This document shows, piece after piece, positions 1 through 11,207 of a stretch of DNA of 64,000 bases. The translations under genes were made by a program, and so were the position numbers. The notes beneath the pieces are model-generated. The model did not search any database, was not told the DNA's origin, and saw only the letters and a list, made by a program, of their open reading frames with translations. The stretch comes from Fomitopsis serialis (taxonomy: Eukaryota; Basidiomycota; Agaricomycetes; Polyporales; Fomitopsidaceae). Position 1 is the stretch's first letter. Each line of letters starts with the position of its first letter. The stretch is taken from positions 451,553 to 515,552 of the forward strand of contig NW_025954977.1 in NCBI RefSeq assembly GCF_022376445.1. The letters run 5' to 3'.

Positions 1-850
1 GTCATGCGTCCACTAGCAGACAGCGCGGTAGACCTCTTCCATGTTCATTCCATGTCGTGCGTCACTGAGCAAGACATGTCGCATACAATTGTTTCGCGTA
101 GGCAATTGATCTGCCGAGTAGAAGGCGAGGACACATTAGGCCAATGGAACCTGAACTTGAAATATGCCAGTGATCAACGTGTACGGATGCGGACTGACCG
201 TAAGTAGATCCGGAAATGGCGAATGACCTAGTATGCGTACTTACCTATAAGTATATATAGGACGAACCTTCTACCCGCCTGCGCAACGTTCAGTCACATA
301 ATTGGCCAGGTTGCTGGTCGCTGATCGTTGGGGTGCGGGTGCAAAACGAGGCGGAGGTATCGCGCATGCAAACGAAGTGCACTGAAGATGCTGACTTGTG
401 GGTGTCCACTGTCCAAGCACCCAATAAGTAGTACTACGTGGCAGGCACGTGCCTCGAAGTCGGAACAGGTTCCTCGTCCTTCCGCACAAGGGTCCTCTCG
501 CTGAACTCACAATCCCCGAAACCCTTCGCTGCAGCCCTAGCCTCATTGGCATCCTTCAGTTCGTTGAGAAACTGCTCTTCCGACATACGGACTAGCGGCC
601 CGTATTCTTTCAAATATCATCGAAGGCCTAGCTGTGGCAGTGTGCCACACGAACATCATCGTGTGTCCTCAGCCTCACGGTCCTAATCAAACTGAACATC
701 ATCAGGTCGTTCGTAATGTCGGAAGCAGTATTAACCATCTGATCCCGCTAGACTCACCACGTCCTATGTGCGTGAATCTAACTACTTCCCATTCCCTGGA
801 CTGACTAGCTGCAGCGGTATGGAATAGATGTGAATCTCGAATCTCACTGA
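1..850. other. Left-edge region without a confident gene
   Basis: No complete gene is seen. On the minus strand, 613-434 is open for 60 codons up to a TAG at 434-436, and its composition (acidic/basic, Ala-rich, no low complexity) looks coding. It starts directly after a TGA and has no ATG upstream in frame, so it could be the last exon of a lost or unrecognised gene, or chance. The remainder shows only short unrelated reading frames. The first exon of the decayed dolichyldiphosphatase may lie around 740-850, where a poorly conserved match to its N-terminus can be suspected. Confidence 0.3.
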
Positions 851-1813
851 CCCTGCTTACTACATTGAGCCCTATTCTGATCAACGTAAATGCCGATTCA
901 CTCTCATTCTACCCAAGCAGCGTTGACGTTTTCGAACAGCCTGCTTATGCCGTTCTCTCAGTACAAACGCGCGAGCTATTATTCATCGAGATGTGGATCG
1001 GTCAAATGCTATGCGAAGCCTTCAATTGGGTGATCAAACATTATCGAGGAGATCGTCCAATAGTGAGTACTCGCTTGTTTTTATCGGCCCCCGCACCAGG
1101 TTCGATGCAGCTCGTGTTTTCAATGACCAGGGTCGCATACATGGAACCGATCATCGCAGTAGTGCTGGACCCTGTGGCTCCGTAGAACACTGTTTCAGAC
1201 CGCATAGCCACACAAGCATATGCGTGATATCTCGCAGTCTAGAACCGTCATCTCTGCGTGTGGTGGTGTAGTCTTCTCCGGCTAACGATATGGACTTCAG
1301 GCGAGCTCGGCGAAGGGTTCGGCTTTCCGTCATCGCATAGTCAATGGATGGGCTACTTTGCGACCTTTCTCATCTGCCACTTGACATTCGCCACCAATTC
1401 ATACCCACAGGCTGGCGTGTCGTGACATAATCTGGCGAGGGCTTGTCCTTGTGGTCTTGTGGCGTGGGCGATAGCGGTGGCCTATCACGGTAAGCAGAGA
1501 AATTTCTACGAACCACAGCGATGATTGACGCAGCTGCTCAACCTCTTTTCAGGTACTATCTGTCGTATCACACACCTCGCCAGGTCATCTGGGGCCTGCC
1601 ATAGGCATCCTTTTTGGCATGTGGTACTACACGGTGGTCGAGATCCTGCCTGCTGTGTGGCCAACGTCGCTCTATGGCCGCGCACGAATAGCCGCACTGG
1701 GGAACCCAGTCAGCACATGGTTTAGGATCCGGGACGGCTGGGCGGTCTGGAGCGACGGCGGAAAGGAGGAGAGTGGCTGCGTTGGAGGGCTGAATGGGAA
1801 AGGTCTAGATTAA
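851..1813 (+). pseudogene. CAX4: Decayed dolichyldiphosphatase (PAP2 family)
   Basis: Dolichyldiphosphatase is an ER membrane enzyme that recycles dolichyl diphosphate after N-glycosylation. Three collinear pieces match it. 851-886 plus 940-1062 (intron 887-939 with GT-AG and a GTTGACG branch-like site) encode PAYAVLSVQTRE...CEAFNW...KHYRGDRP, the first phosphatase signature, which appears one residue short between K and RP. From 1303 comes GFPSSHSQWMGYFATF, the second signature. From about 1551 comes RYYLSYHTPRQVIWGL, the third, followed by GMWYYTVVEILP to the stop at 1811-1813. These blocks lie in different frames: shifts are needed near 1410, near 1460, at the 1.5-kb intron junction and near 1600, and no clean splice joins 1062 to 1303. 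I infer a pseudogene. An assembly rich in small indels is the alternative, but most other genes here are intact. Confidence 0.75.
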
Positions 1814-2544
1814 ATGATGTTGGCAGTTCTCCAAGAAGGAATAGTGCAGTCATAGGTACGCGGCGTGGTGTCGCGGCGCATGAGCATAGAGCTCACACAT
1901 GTCACGACGGTCTGCAGCTGCTGACTGTGTCTTGCTATCGATGGTGACGCGCCAGACATCTTCCATCGGTGTCCTTGCCTCGTTGTGTGGCCCAATACAC
2001 ACAGCTATATTGTCGCCGTTCGAGGGCTATCACGGCTGAAAGAACTGAAGATATCGCGCCTTAGTACATCACCATTTCTGTGCCTGGCGTGCTGCCCAAA
2101 TTATTGCATGCTGCCCTGAGGTAGTGACTCATTGCAGGGCTTCGCGTTTACTCGCGATGGGACTTCACGAGGCCACGCGAGGCACCTGCGCCGTCCACAC
2201 CATTAGCGTTCACTATGTGAACAGACGACGTGCTCTGACTGTATGAAAATTCAATCATGTACAGCTGAATGCGTGGCGAGCCCTCAGGCTGTACATATGA
2301 CGGTGTCTACGAAGGTCGAAAACTGCGTCGGACGCGCCACGCCCACGTGATCGTGTAAACAGCGCCATTTGTTCTGAATCTCTGCGCTGGTACGACGTAC
2401 ACCGAGCGCTCTCAGACCCCCAGACCTCCGATTGCGGTTTCTCGACGGTAGGACCTGTGATGCTGCAGCATTCCTGCAGTATAGCATCTGGAATATCACA
2501 AATCTGGGGATATACGAGGGGCGCGACATCTTTCCACGCGAAAC
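1814..2544. other. Intergenic, 5' side of the pantothenate synthetase gene
   Basis: No reading frame or repeat worth naming was seen. The stretch presumably holds the promoter of the gene starting at 2545, but no clear TATA box was recognised. Confidence 0.4.
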
Positions 2545-3761
2545 ATGTCTTCTGCACATCTACCTGAATGTCCGATCCCCATCTTCACCACCGTTGCCTC
2601 GTATCGAGAATGGAGGAGAAAGGCCTTTGATGCAAAGCAGACGGTCGGGTTCGTGGCGACGATGGGAGCACTGCACGAGGGGCACCTGGCACTAGGTACG
2701 TGCGGCCGAACATTGATCTTGGAGGCTACTGAGAGCCTGACGATTTCAGTGAAGAGATCATTAGCTGCCAATGATCTCACTGTTTTATCCATTTTTGTGA
2801 ATCCCGCACAATTTGCGCCTCATGAAGACCTCGCGACATACCCTAGCACCCTTCCCCGCGACTTGGAATCACTCTCGGCCATGTCTCTTCAAGTCAAGGT
2901 ACAGGGGAGCAATGAGCCTCTGACTCGGACTCCTTCGGCAGTCTTTCTCCCGACGGTGTCGGAGATGTATCCCTCCGGGATCTCGCAAGATGTTTCGCTA
3001 CAGAAGGGAACATTCGTGGAAGTCAAGGGCTACGGACACCAGATGGAAGGACAAAGCAGGCCCACATTTTTACGTGGTGTCGCCACTGTTGTGACGAAAC
3101 TTTTCAATGCCGTTGAGGTACGTTTCCATGCTGTGCGCCATTGTGGACCGTCACGGAATGCCTTCTAGCCGACCCAGACATATTTCGGTCAGAAGGACAT
3201 ACAGCAGGCGCTGCTTTTACGCCGCATGACAAGAGATATGTTGCTGTCTCATCCCTCGCCTGACAAGCTCCACATTGTCCCGACCGTCCGGTGCGTGCAT
3301 TGTGTCCGCATAAACGATAATGTAGCTCATATCCGAATAGTGACCCTGCATCCTCAGTCGCGTTGTCATCCCGCAATGCTTACCTCACGCCGCGCGAGCG
3401 TGAAGTGGCTGCACCAGTTCTCCATGCAGCGTTGCAAATCGGAAAAAGCGCGTGGCAAGATGGGGCAAGCAAGCAGGATTGCGTTCGCCAGGCTTGTGCC
3501 CTCATAATGGACATGGCAGAGAAGCTCAACGCATTCGACAATGAAGAGAAGATCAATGTCCGATTGGACTATGTCGAGATGAATGACACGGAGAGCTTTG
3601 ACGTGCTTCCGGACAACATTTCACGGGTGCAATGGGATTTAGAGGGTTCAGAGCGCGAGGGTCGGCCTGTCATCCTCAGTGGTGCGATGTGGGTCGGACG
3701 GACTAGGCTGATTGACAACATCATATTAGGGGACACACGAAAGCTAGGAATAATCGAATAG
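2545..3761 (+). CDS. pan6: Pantothenate synthetase (pantoate-beta-alanine ligase)
   Basis: Joins pantoate and beta-alanine with ATP to make pantothenate, the CoA precursor. Four exons fit without a frame break: 2545-2695, 2750-3117, 3169-3290 and 3341-3761, giving 353 residues; bacterial PanC is about 280. Diagnostic motifs are in order: TMGALHEGHLAL (HIGH-like nucleotide-binding motif, residues about 39-50), SIFVNPAQF, YFGQKDIQQ and LSSRNAYLTPRER (KMSKS-like loop region). The extra length lies mainly in the middle, around residues 85-130, as is common in fungal enzymes. The start is the first ATG in frame, 38 codons before the first motif. Introns are 50-54 nt with GT-AG ends. It converges on the MYND gene, whose stop is only 25 bp away, so the 3' UTRs must overlap. 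Confidence 0.96.
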
Positions 3762-3786
3762 ACATTGTGGGTTTGGCAGTCTATGA

Positions 3787-4722
3787 TCACGCTATTGATA
3801 GCGTCTCGGGGCTCGTCGGCATCGACGGTGGGTGTCCACACGTCCGTTGGACGACAGTCTTGAACCAGTTCCTCCAATCCGCCAGGACTTCGATGTTCGA
3901 AATCTGCTCCTTCGTCAAAGTGACCGTGGGCGTGTAATTAACCGGTGCCGAAGGGGTTGTCGCAAAACAGATGCTTGACAGGACCATTGTTATCCTCTCC
4001 ATGCCGTCAGATTCAGAAATCCGACTGCGCGGATGCGGGACGAGCCGCCTGATGCTCTCGTCGCCGAAGAAGTCGACGAGGTGCTCGAGCTCCATGTCGC
4101 CGATGAACGTCACTCGGAAACGTGACCACGGGTAAGACGGCAGACTGTCGTCGGGAAGACGCTCCAGGAGAACGAAGAGCACAGTCCTTGTCTCGGGGGC
4201 GGTCGCACTACTATGAGCGGGGCGGATCAACGAGTTACACCCAGCGGTGAGGAGTGCTGGCATGAACTTGTCTCCGAAAACGCGTAGCTCGTCCAGGAGT
4301 TGCTCGGGCAGCGCGGCGGAGTGTTTGGCCGCCTGAGCGGCGGAGACTAGCGAAAGGTCGGAGAGGAGCTGATAGTCGACTTCCTCCACCCGAGCCCGGC
4401 GCTCGCGGTCAAGGCGGCAGCGCACTCTGTGCGTACGCCAGTGGGCCTTCTGACATTCAGTGCTCTGTTCAGGCGAGTCAGATGAGTGTTGAATAAGCGG
4501 CCACTGTTCTGCACTTACACAGTAACGCGCGACTTTACAGCCACTGCATGTGAAGAGCCGGTCTACCTCCTTGTTACCCTTTTGGCCTTGAAGATAGTTT
4601 CTTAGTTAACGACGATTGCGAGGACAAGAGGGGAGACACCTACAATGGGCACACTGGCTGAGCATACGTCGCGCTTCTTTCGTCTGCGCCCCCGACTGTT
4701 CATAGCATCGAATGCGAATCAT
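3787..4722 (-). CDS. MYND-type zinc-finger protein
   Basis: Three exons (4722-4644, 4586-4519, 4464-3787) give 274 residues. The splice sites are chosen because they restore a complete MYND finger: QCAHC, then FTCSGCKVARYC, then STECQKAHW, then RTHRVRC, i.e. C-x2-C, C-x2-C, YC-x3-C, H-x3-C, around residues 24-65. The Cys codon of CAHC is split by the first intron (57 nt); the second intron (54 nt) lies after YC. MYND fingers usually mediate protein-protein contacts with proline-rich partners. The rest (about 200 residues) has no catalytic motif I recognise; such proteins are abundant in agaricomycetes and poorly characterised. The start at 4722 is the first in-frame ATG; a later Met just before the finger is possible. 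Tail to tail with the pantothenate synthetase gene. Confidence 0.85.
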
Positions 4723-5130
4723 GTCGTTGTCGACAGTGATCTGTGAGCCGTAACCAACAGAGGTGTGTGATAAAGTCGCTGCGATGTCACGTTCTGGGAG
4801 ATGGTGCGTAGGTACCGTACGAGATCAAGGTGAGAGAGAGAGAGAGGCTGACGAGCCTCCATCATAGAACGCTCTGACGCAGACAGTCAACCATCCACTG
4901 GTCTGCTTCAGAATTCAGCATCAGTCTGAGGGTATTCGGATTTGGGCTGGCAGACACCGCACGCCTTGTCGCTCCCGAACCTCGACAGTACACAGGATCA
5001 CATATGAAGGGCAAAGCAGTCACCTACGTTCAAACTGCATTGGGGTAATATGCATAAAGTCCGAGCCACATCACTGGAATCCATTCCTTTGCCGACCATA
5101 CATCCAGCTGATATTACGGCACTAGCGCTT
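4723..5130. other. Intergenic
   Basis: Holds the 5' side of the MYND gene and the 3' side of the BTB gene. A short GA run (GAGAGAGAGAGAGA) lies near 4832-4846. No gene seen. Confidence 0.4.
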
Positions 5131-6247
5131 CTATGTATATCGTCGATATAGCATGTTCGACTCGGGGTCCCAAAGGTTGTCATATTCAGGCTCGGATGCG
5201 TCGAAAGGTACCTATGGACGTGTCAGCCCTACCCAAGAGCATGGAACAGGAACATGTACCGTACCTCGGTGAGCTTTTCATCGAGATCTTTGCATAGGTT
5301 GTCCAGCACTTCTGCCACTGTTCGCAATCCGTCCGCGATACATTGAGCACACCGATGGTCTTCATCGTCGTCATTGCCATCCCCATAGACTTGCTTGCGA
5401 AGGTAGACACTAGTTTGAAGGGCTTGCCCGCATGGTCGTTCACGCAGAATGGAGGCAAACTCATCTCGTGCATCCTCCCTATCCACGTGGAGGACGTATC
5501 TGTGCCAAGGATACTGGCCAGATCCCCAGACACAGCTCCGACAGGCATAATGCACAAAATTGCCCAAGACGCCGTTGTCTTCGTCACCAAACTTGTGTAG
5601 GGTCATTGTTCTACAATCCGAGTGCTCGGTGCCCTCCCAGCGTTCGACTTGGAAATGTTGCCAATCGTTTGTATAGAACAAAAACTGCATAGCGGCCCCC
5701 ACGCAACGGCCGCGGAACTCCATCAACGCGAAGATTGCAGCGGGCGGGATAGATTGAACCACCGGCGACTCGAACGAAGGAAGTTTGAAACGGAATGTCG
5801 CCCTTGCGCTGTTGGCTAGGTCGTCCTCGAAACCCAAACGCCATACAGCGCTGTACACGGCGAATGCGTCCTCGGCCGTCTCGCTGAACCTGTCGTCCAG
5901 GAGAGCTCTACGCACATCTCTGGCGACGTCGTCCATCTCGTACTTCTTCATAGCCTCGAGGAGCACAATGGTCTCTTGCAAGCTCTTCAATGCTGGATGG
6001 GACATTGGATAGCAGAAGCGAAGGAGATGGTCGAGCGTACGGCTGTTCTCCGGATTTCGACGACGGGAGTATCCTTGTCCTTCGAGGCGTCGCCAGAAAC
6101 ATCCGCTGGCTGCGGCAGAGAGAACATACCCTCGAATACAGAGGAGGCCTCGGAGAGGATCAGTTTGTGCACTCTGAAGTCATCCTCGTCTGACGAACGG
6201 AGGATCACGTCTGCAGATTCCTTCTTGAACGGGTGTTCGTACGGCAT
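5131..6247 (-). CDS. BTB/POZ-domain protein, single-BTB form, with a one-base frameshift
   Basis: The N-terminus reads ADVILRSSDEDDFRVHKLIL...SSVFEGMF, a typical fungal BTB start for protein-protein contacts and dimerisation. The frame then breaks: VVEI is followed by a one-base-short codon near 6056. Restoring one C would continue as PENSRTLDHLLRFCYP, the expected BTB continuation, and everything downstream is open. The C-terminal part has CRSC and, about 70 residues on, CAQC, the same paired-cysteine layout as in the other BTB genes here. A final intron (5264-5212, 53 nt) leads to a 27-codon last exon ending at 5131. Only one BTB domain is seen, unlike its relatives. The lesion may be a true inactivating mutation or a sequencing error; I cannot tell which. 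Confidence 0.7.
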
Positions 6248-6766
6248 GGGTAGAGAATGACAGGAATGGTTGGAAGCACGATTACGACGCTATGCAGTTC
6301 ACTTAGGACGTGCACCATCAGTGAACGACTCTCTGACTCGGATGCAAAGACACTAACCGTCACGGTGGAGGAGCGCAGTCTGGACGCAAGATTGTGGACA
6401 GCCGTGCGGCTTATAAGAGACCGGGTTGACCTCGTGTCTGTGCCAACAACAGCCGTGCAGCGCTCGATCAAGGCAGGAAGTAACCGTATATCGCCGCTCT
6501 TCCCGGGTCTCGCACGTTCCTAAGCCTGGCATTGAAGCGAATTGGGAGATGGGCCGGCTGATCATGGAATGAAGACCGTCAGCGAGTACTGAACCATCCA
6601 CTTAGCACTTTACCAGTCGTTTCGCCTTCTGAGTATCGATATAACAGAGATATGCATAGCAAATGAATGCGAGATGTAGCACTGTACACTTCCTCCAGTA
6701 TCCTAGTTTGTAGATGGCAAATGAATGTGAATAACTTATCTCCAACGAACCTGATACCTGATTAAC
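6248..6766. other. Intergenic
   Basis: No gene recognised. This is the upstream side of the BTB gene and the downstream side of the bestrophin-like gene. Confidence 0.4.
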
Positions 6767-8554
6767 TCAATCGTGGAAGGCACCGAACACGTCCTCGACC
6801 CTCGACTCCTTCCCTTTGTCACCAGTAGCATCTGCCCGGCGTTGATGACCGCCCAGGAACACGTTCCGATTCGGCGTTCGCCTTAGACGTTCGACGTCCG
6901 CACGCACGATCTCGTTGCAGAGCATGTCCAAATCGAGATCGTTCTCATCGTAGCCAAACGGCTGCTCGATTTCCTCTCCGGCGGCGAGGAAGCCTAGGTA
7001 GATGAACGCGGCGATACAGACGCCCGGTATGGTGTACCACTCGAACTGGCCGAGGAGCTGGAAGGGCAGAAAGAATAGGTACACCCACACCGTATGCCGG
7101 ATGTGTACGGCATAGACGAACGGCAATGGCGTTGTCAGGATGCGTTCCAAGGAGCCTAGAGCGTCCTCCAATCCCGCCAGCGCGCCGATCATGCCTCCGA
7201 GACTGGATCCCGGTACGCTCTCGCGCTCTTCAAGCACGGACATCCACGTCGAAAGGGCATATAGGATCTCCAGGGGCAAGCTCTGACCGCCACCTGCGAC
7301 GCGCGGTCTGTGCTTCACGTGCGTCATGCGCGAGGCGTCGTTAGTTTGGAGGTTCACGGCACCCCGTTCAGACACGGTGATCGCGACGCGAGGTTCTTTG
7401 GCAAATTTGCGCTGCACCCCACCGGTCGGCGCGCTCTCGTCGAATGCCTCTGTGACTCCTTGATCAGATGCCTCCCCGGCGTCTGTGTCTTCCGCGACGG
7501 TGATTCCGATCTGGTTCTCCTCGTCCTGTTGGAATCTTCGTCGCCCCAAGCTCACGAATGGCCATGCCAAGGCTCTACCAAATGCATTCAGCAAGGCGCC
7601 AGCCTCCTCTCCAAAAGGGATGAGGTCGCTGGAGACGGCCCCGAACACGCCCGAGTTGGTACGCCGCGCTCGTCCAGGGAGCAATGGGTGATGCTCGTGC
7701 GGATCATCACCCGACGCTACGCTGGAAAAGCTGGAGGAAGAAGCGTGGTGTGAGAGTAAGTGCTGCGATGCGAATGTTCCGTATGCGTTGATAGGTGGTA
7801 TCACCGGGTCCGAACTTGCTCCTGCAGCTCCTGCGGTGGGCGTGACCTGCTCAGGAGAGGCGAGAGTTTGCGACACCCCATTAGAATGTTGTAGTTCGTC
7901 GCGAGGATGGTGGCGACGGTGATGTGGATGATTGTGAAGGGGTTTGACTAGGTCGTAGAGGTCCTCGTAGTAGATGCCCATCTCACTTCTGAGGTGATGC
8001 TTGACAGCAACCGCGAAGCCGAGCACCAGGTCTAGCGCCACGCGTTTCTCCTCCATACAAGTCTTTATCTCTTCTGGCGGCACCTCGCGGTCGGACTTGG
8101 GCGCAAGTCGAAGCGGGACATGCACCCATATGAGACGCGAAAGGGTACGTAGGTTGCGGATGACGTCTGACCACGAGCTGCGGCCTGTCCAATAGCGGTC
8201 ATAGCCAGACATGGCGCGGTAGGATATAACGAAGCCGATGACAACACCGAGCACAGTGAGGAGGACGGGAGGAATGTCGAGCCTGATCTGGGTCTTCATG
8301 GACAGCGTGACCACACCAGCTGCGAAAAGCGTGTGTAACGTGACCGCGGGCCATATTCTCCATATCACGGTGTCTCTTCCGAAGGTCCAGTGGAGGAAGG
8401 TCTTTGGTTGCCCGAGAGGCACCTCATAGACGTCGGTGTACAGGTGCCAAGTTCGTTCCGAAGAGGCAGGAAGGAGCGTGTGGTGGCCGGTTGAACTGCG
8501 TTTCGTATGAGAGGACTGGTGGGAGAGCGATGGCGTCGGTCTTAGGGACACCAT
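6767..8554 (-). CDS. Bestrophin/UPF0187-family anion channel
   Basis: A single-exon gene of 595 residues. The N-terminal part contains FLHWTFGRDTVIWRIWPAV, two hydrophobic segments (about residues 65-115) and the conserved ISYRAMSGYDRYWTGR, the hallmark of the bestrophin/UPF0187 family of membrane chloride or anion channels. Near the C-terminus a long hydrophobic stretch (about residues 490-530) is followed by GEEIEQPFGYDENDLDLD, the other family signature with acidic, putatively Ca-binding residues. Between them lies an insert of about 230 residues rich in His, Ser and Pro (HNHPHHRRHHPRDE, then several HH pairs), expected to be cytosolic and disordered. No signal peptide is seen. Subcellular site and ion are not readable from sequence. 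Confidence 0.92.
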   Translation of the reverse strand: MVSLRPTPSLSHQSSHTKRSSTGHHTLLPASSERTWHLYTDVYEVPLGQPKTFLHWTFGRDTVIWRIWPAVTLHTLFAAGVVTLSMKTQIRLDIPPVLLTVLGVVIGFVISYRAMSGYDRYWTGRSSWSDVIRNLRTLSRLIWVHVPLRLAPKSDREVPPEEIKTCMEEKRVALDLVLGFAVAVKHHLRSEMGIYYEDLYDLVKPLHNHPHHRRHHPRDELQHSNGVSQTLASPEQVTPTAGAAGASSDPVIPPINAYGTFASQHLLSHHASSSSFSSVASGDDPHEHHPLLPGRARRTNSGVFGAVSSDLIPFGEEAGALLNAFGRALAWPFVSLGRRRFQQDEENQIGITVAEDTDAGEASDQGVTEAFDESAPTGGVQRKFAKEPRVAITVSERGAVNLQTNDASRMTHVKHRPRVAGGGQSLPLEILYALSTWMSVLEERESVPGSSLGGMIGALAGLEDALGSLERILTTPLPFVYAVHIRHTVWVYLFFLPFQLLGQFEWYTIPGVCIAAFIYLGFLAAGEEIEQPFGYDENDLDLDMLCNEIVRADVERLRRTPNRNVFLGGHQRRADATGDKGKESRVEDVFGAFHD

Positions 8555-9550
8555 ACCGTTGTGGGCAGACTTCTGCTTGTCTGCTAGGTTATGCCTTCGC
8601 GCCTAGATTGTGAATGCAGTCCCTGCGGATGCGCTTCGGCTCAGACGAGACTAGAGAAAGTTATATCTGGAGAATACAATCAGCGTTCTGAATGAGTAGC
8701 TATGGCCCAGTGAAATACGGTAATCACGTTAGGACTGGCCTTGAACGGTCTTGTGATCGTCTGGGACCGTCACTGCGGTTCTAAGCTGGATCAGTGATGA
8801 GGGGAAGGGTCTGTTCGCAGCGATTCAGTGTCCCATGTCGCCTTTGTATCATTGCTCAGTTGAGCACTCACATATGGGGTATACAGTGTGAAGGGACAGG
8901 ATGACAGTGAAGACCCCATCAAGTGCACGTGTGGCTGCATCGACGTGTTGTTTGTGTGTGTTGTGTGCGCAAAACAACTGCTTTGGCGTCCGACTCCGTT
9001 TCCGAAAACGACATGTGTACGGTCACCATTTTTGATGCGGCTTCAATGAACATATTCAACCAACGAAAACTAGCCCCAGGCGATCTATCCTGAAATCATT
9101 GTTCAGCCTCCTTACTCAAATGTGAGTCATCTATTGCAGTGTATACGGTCACTGTGTCTTCGTCACGAGTTTGCCTGCCACTGGCAAGGTTCAGACTCTC
9201 GAGACGATGTTGTTGCTTCTTCAAGACACGCACTAATTTGGGCTACTGTAGAATCTGGCTCTCAAATAAAGATATGAGGGTTTATCGGTTACTCCGAGGT
9301 GCGATGCTCCTGGGCTTCAGAGTAATAGCGAACGCTTCCGTCACTCTTACTACTTAACGTCAGAGCATGACCGCATGCGGTTCCCTGCCAGGCGTTGGGA
9401 CCTCTGCAGTCCGACTTCCCATTCCAATCCGGCGTCTATAGGCTAGTAGCAACGTGCTTCCGGCGTGCTGCGAGTGCGACTTCCTCACGGTCGGTCTCTC
9501 GCTCTGTCCTTCATCGTTCGTTGCGCACCACATCGCTCAACAAAACCCAC
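8555..9550. other. Intergenic
   Basis: No gene is supported. An in-frame extension of the following BTB frame back to 9395 exists but has no counterpart in its paralogues and is taken as 5' leader. Confidence 0.4.
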
Positions 9551-11207
9551 ATGGCAATGGCATCAGATCCGTCGAGCACCCCTCCTTATGCTTCGTCGCC
9601 CTTCGACCATCCGAAGGCCGATCTCATCCTTCGTTCCTCCGACCACGTCGACTTCCGTGTCTCCAAATTCATCCTCGAAGTGTCCTCAGTCTTTTTTGCC
9701 AATATGTTTGAGGCTAGCCAGGCCAATGACGATGAATCCCGAGACGGTTGTCCAGTCGTCCAGATGCAGGAGGACAGCGAGACGCTGGATAGTCTCCTGC
9801 GCATCATATACCCTAGGAAGGATCCTATCCTCGACGATCTCCCGAAGCTTCATGCCGTCTTGGCGGCTGCACTGAAATACGAGATGGAGGAAGCGACCAA
9901 CCTAACCGGAGCGGTACTACGCTCTTTCATCCCGAAGGAGCCCCTTCGTGTTTGGGCGATCGCGGTCCGCAACCGGCTCGAGGAAGAAGCACGAGCAGCC
10001 GCGACGAGGTGATCCGTCGAATATTCAGTCTTGGATAGCTTCCCACCCGAGATGCTGGATATCAACGCTGGTGCATACCATCGCCTCTTCCGATATCACC
10101 GTCTGGAGGCAAAGGCGAGCAACCTTCAAATTCTGCGATCCTCCGGCGCACATGTGATGTATCTCCCGCGCCGCCATGTCGTTAGTGATCACAGATCATC
10201 TCGCCGAGCATAGTCGTCTCGCCTTTCGGACATCGTCTGCGTTCTTCGGATGGGCAGGAGTTCCCGGCGCATAAGGTGTGCTCGCAATCGCGTCTCCTGT
10301 CATGGCGGCGATGACGATCAGCTGCCGGACAGAATACCGTTGCGGAGGGGACCCCAGTCCGCGTCCTATTCGGCGGACGGCCTACCATCCTGTTGTTTGA
10401 AGAAGACAGCGTCACATTGCGGACCATCTTGGGCTATGTTACCCCGTCGCGTCGGGGAGGATGTTGCCGTTCAGGAACTCCATGTCTGCTGATCGTCATT
10501 GATGCGGCGAAGAAGTACGAGATGCATGACATCGAGAAAATCTGCAGGGCCGATGGGCGAAATCGGCGGCGTCAGATCCTTTACGAGCTTCTTGCTCGCT
10601 AGGTGTCACGAGGCGGTGTCGAGGCACATTGTGCTGCACGGATGCTTCTAGATGTATCATGGAGAATCCTACACCCCCATTCTGGAGATTCGCCGTCATC
10701 GATGTATCGCGATGCGTGCTGTACCATCGCTCGTGCAAGACTGCTTTGGATAGATCAAGATTGTACAAACCTATCGCCTTCAGCAGATCCGCGGTGACGA
10801 GGATGGGGCCATTCCCATCAAATCTGCGAGTTGCCGCAAGAATTCATACGAGGCGGCTCCAAGAAGTCTACGACATCGATTGCCTGGGGTTACATGCCAG
10901 GTACTCGGACGCGTGCCCCCATGTTTATCGTTGGCAGAACCATCAATAATACCCTGCGCCGACTGGGCGCAGCCCGGTTCGTTGGTCACTGCATTGGAGT
11001 CGCGCCAGGAGACGTCGATGTCGCCAGATATATCTGTGCTCAGTGCTCTCAGCCGGGCGATCAAGCAAAGCTGACGGAATTTTCCAAAACACTACATGCT
11101 CAGATATCCGATGAAATCAACAAGGTACGCCTTTCGTCCTGTATGCCTGACACCCGCCGGATGAACTGACCAATTCGCATTTGTAGGCTACGCAGACCAC
11201 ATCATGA
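9551..11207 (+). pseudogene. Decayed double-BTB gene, copy 1
   Basis: From ATG 9551 the frame is open for about 153 codons and matches the intact paralogues at 16.5-20.7 kb: PYASSPFDHPKADLILRSSD, then TLDSLLRIIYPRKDPIL, EPLRVWAIAVRNRLEEEAR. At about 10000 a one-base loss gives a premature TGA. The homologous text continues in other frames (SFPPEMLDINAGAYHRLFRYHRLE at about 10034, KKYEMHD near 10510, GHCIG...ICAQC near 10980-11045) to a terminal exon after GTACGC...TTTGTAG, ending at 11205-11207. At least four frame changes and a missing second BTB core make a functional product unlikely. No transposon is seen inside; decay is by small indels. Confidence 0.8.

Noticed and set aside
9395..9550. 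Start of the BTB pseudogene at 9395
   Set aside because: The 52 extra codons have no counterpart in the paralogues; 9551 matches their start.
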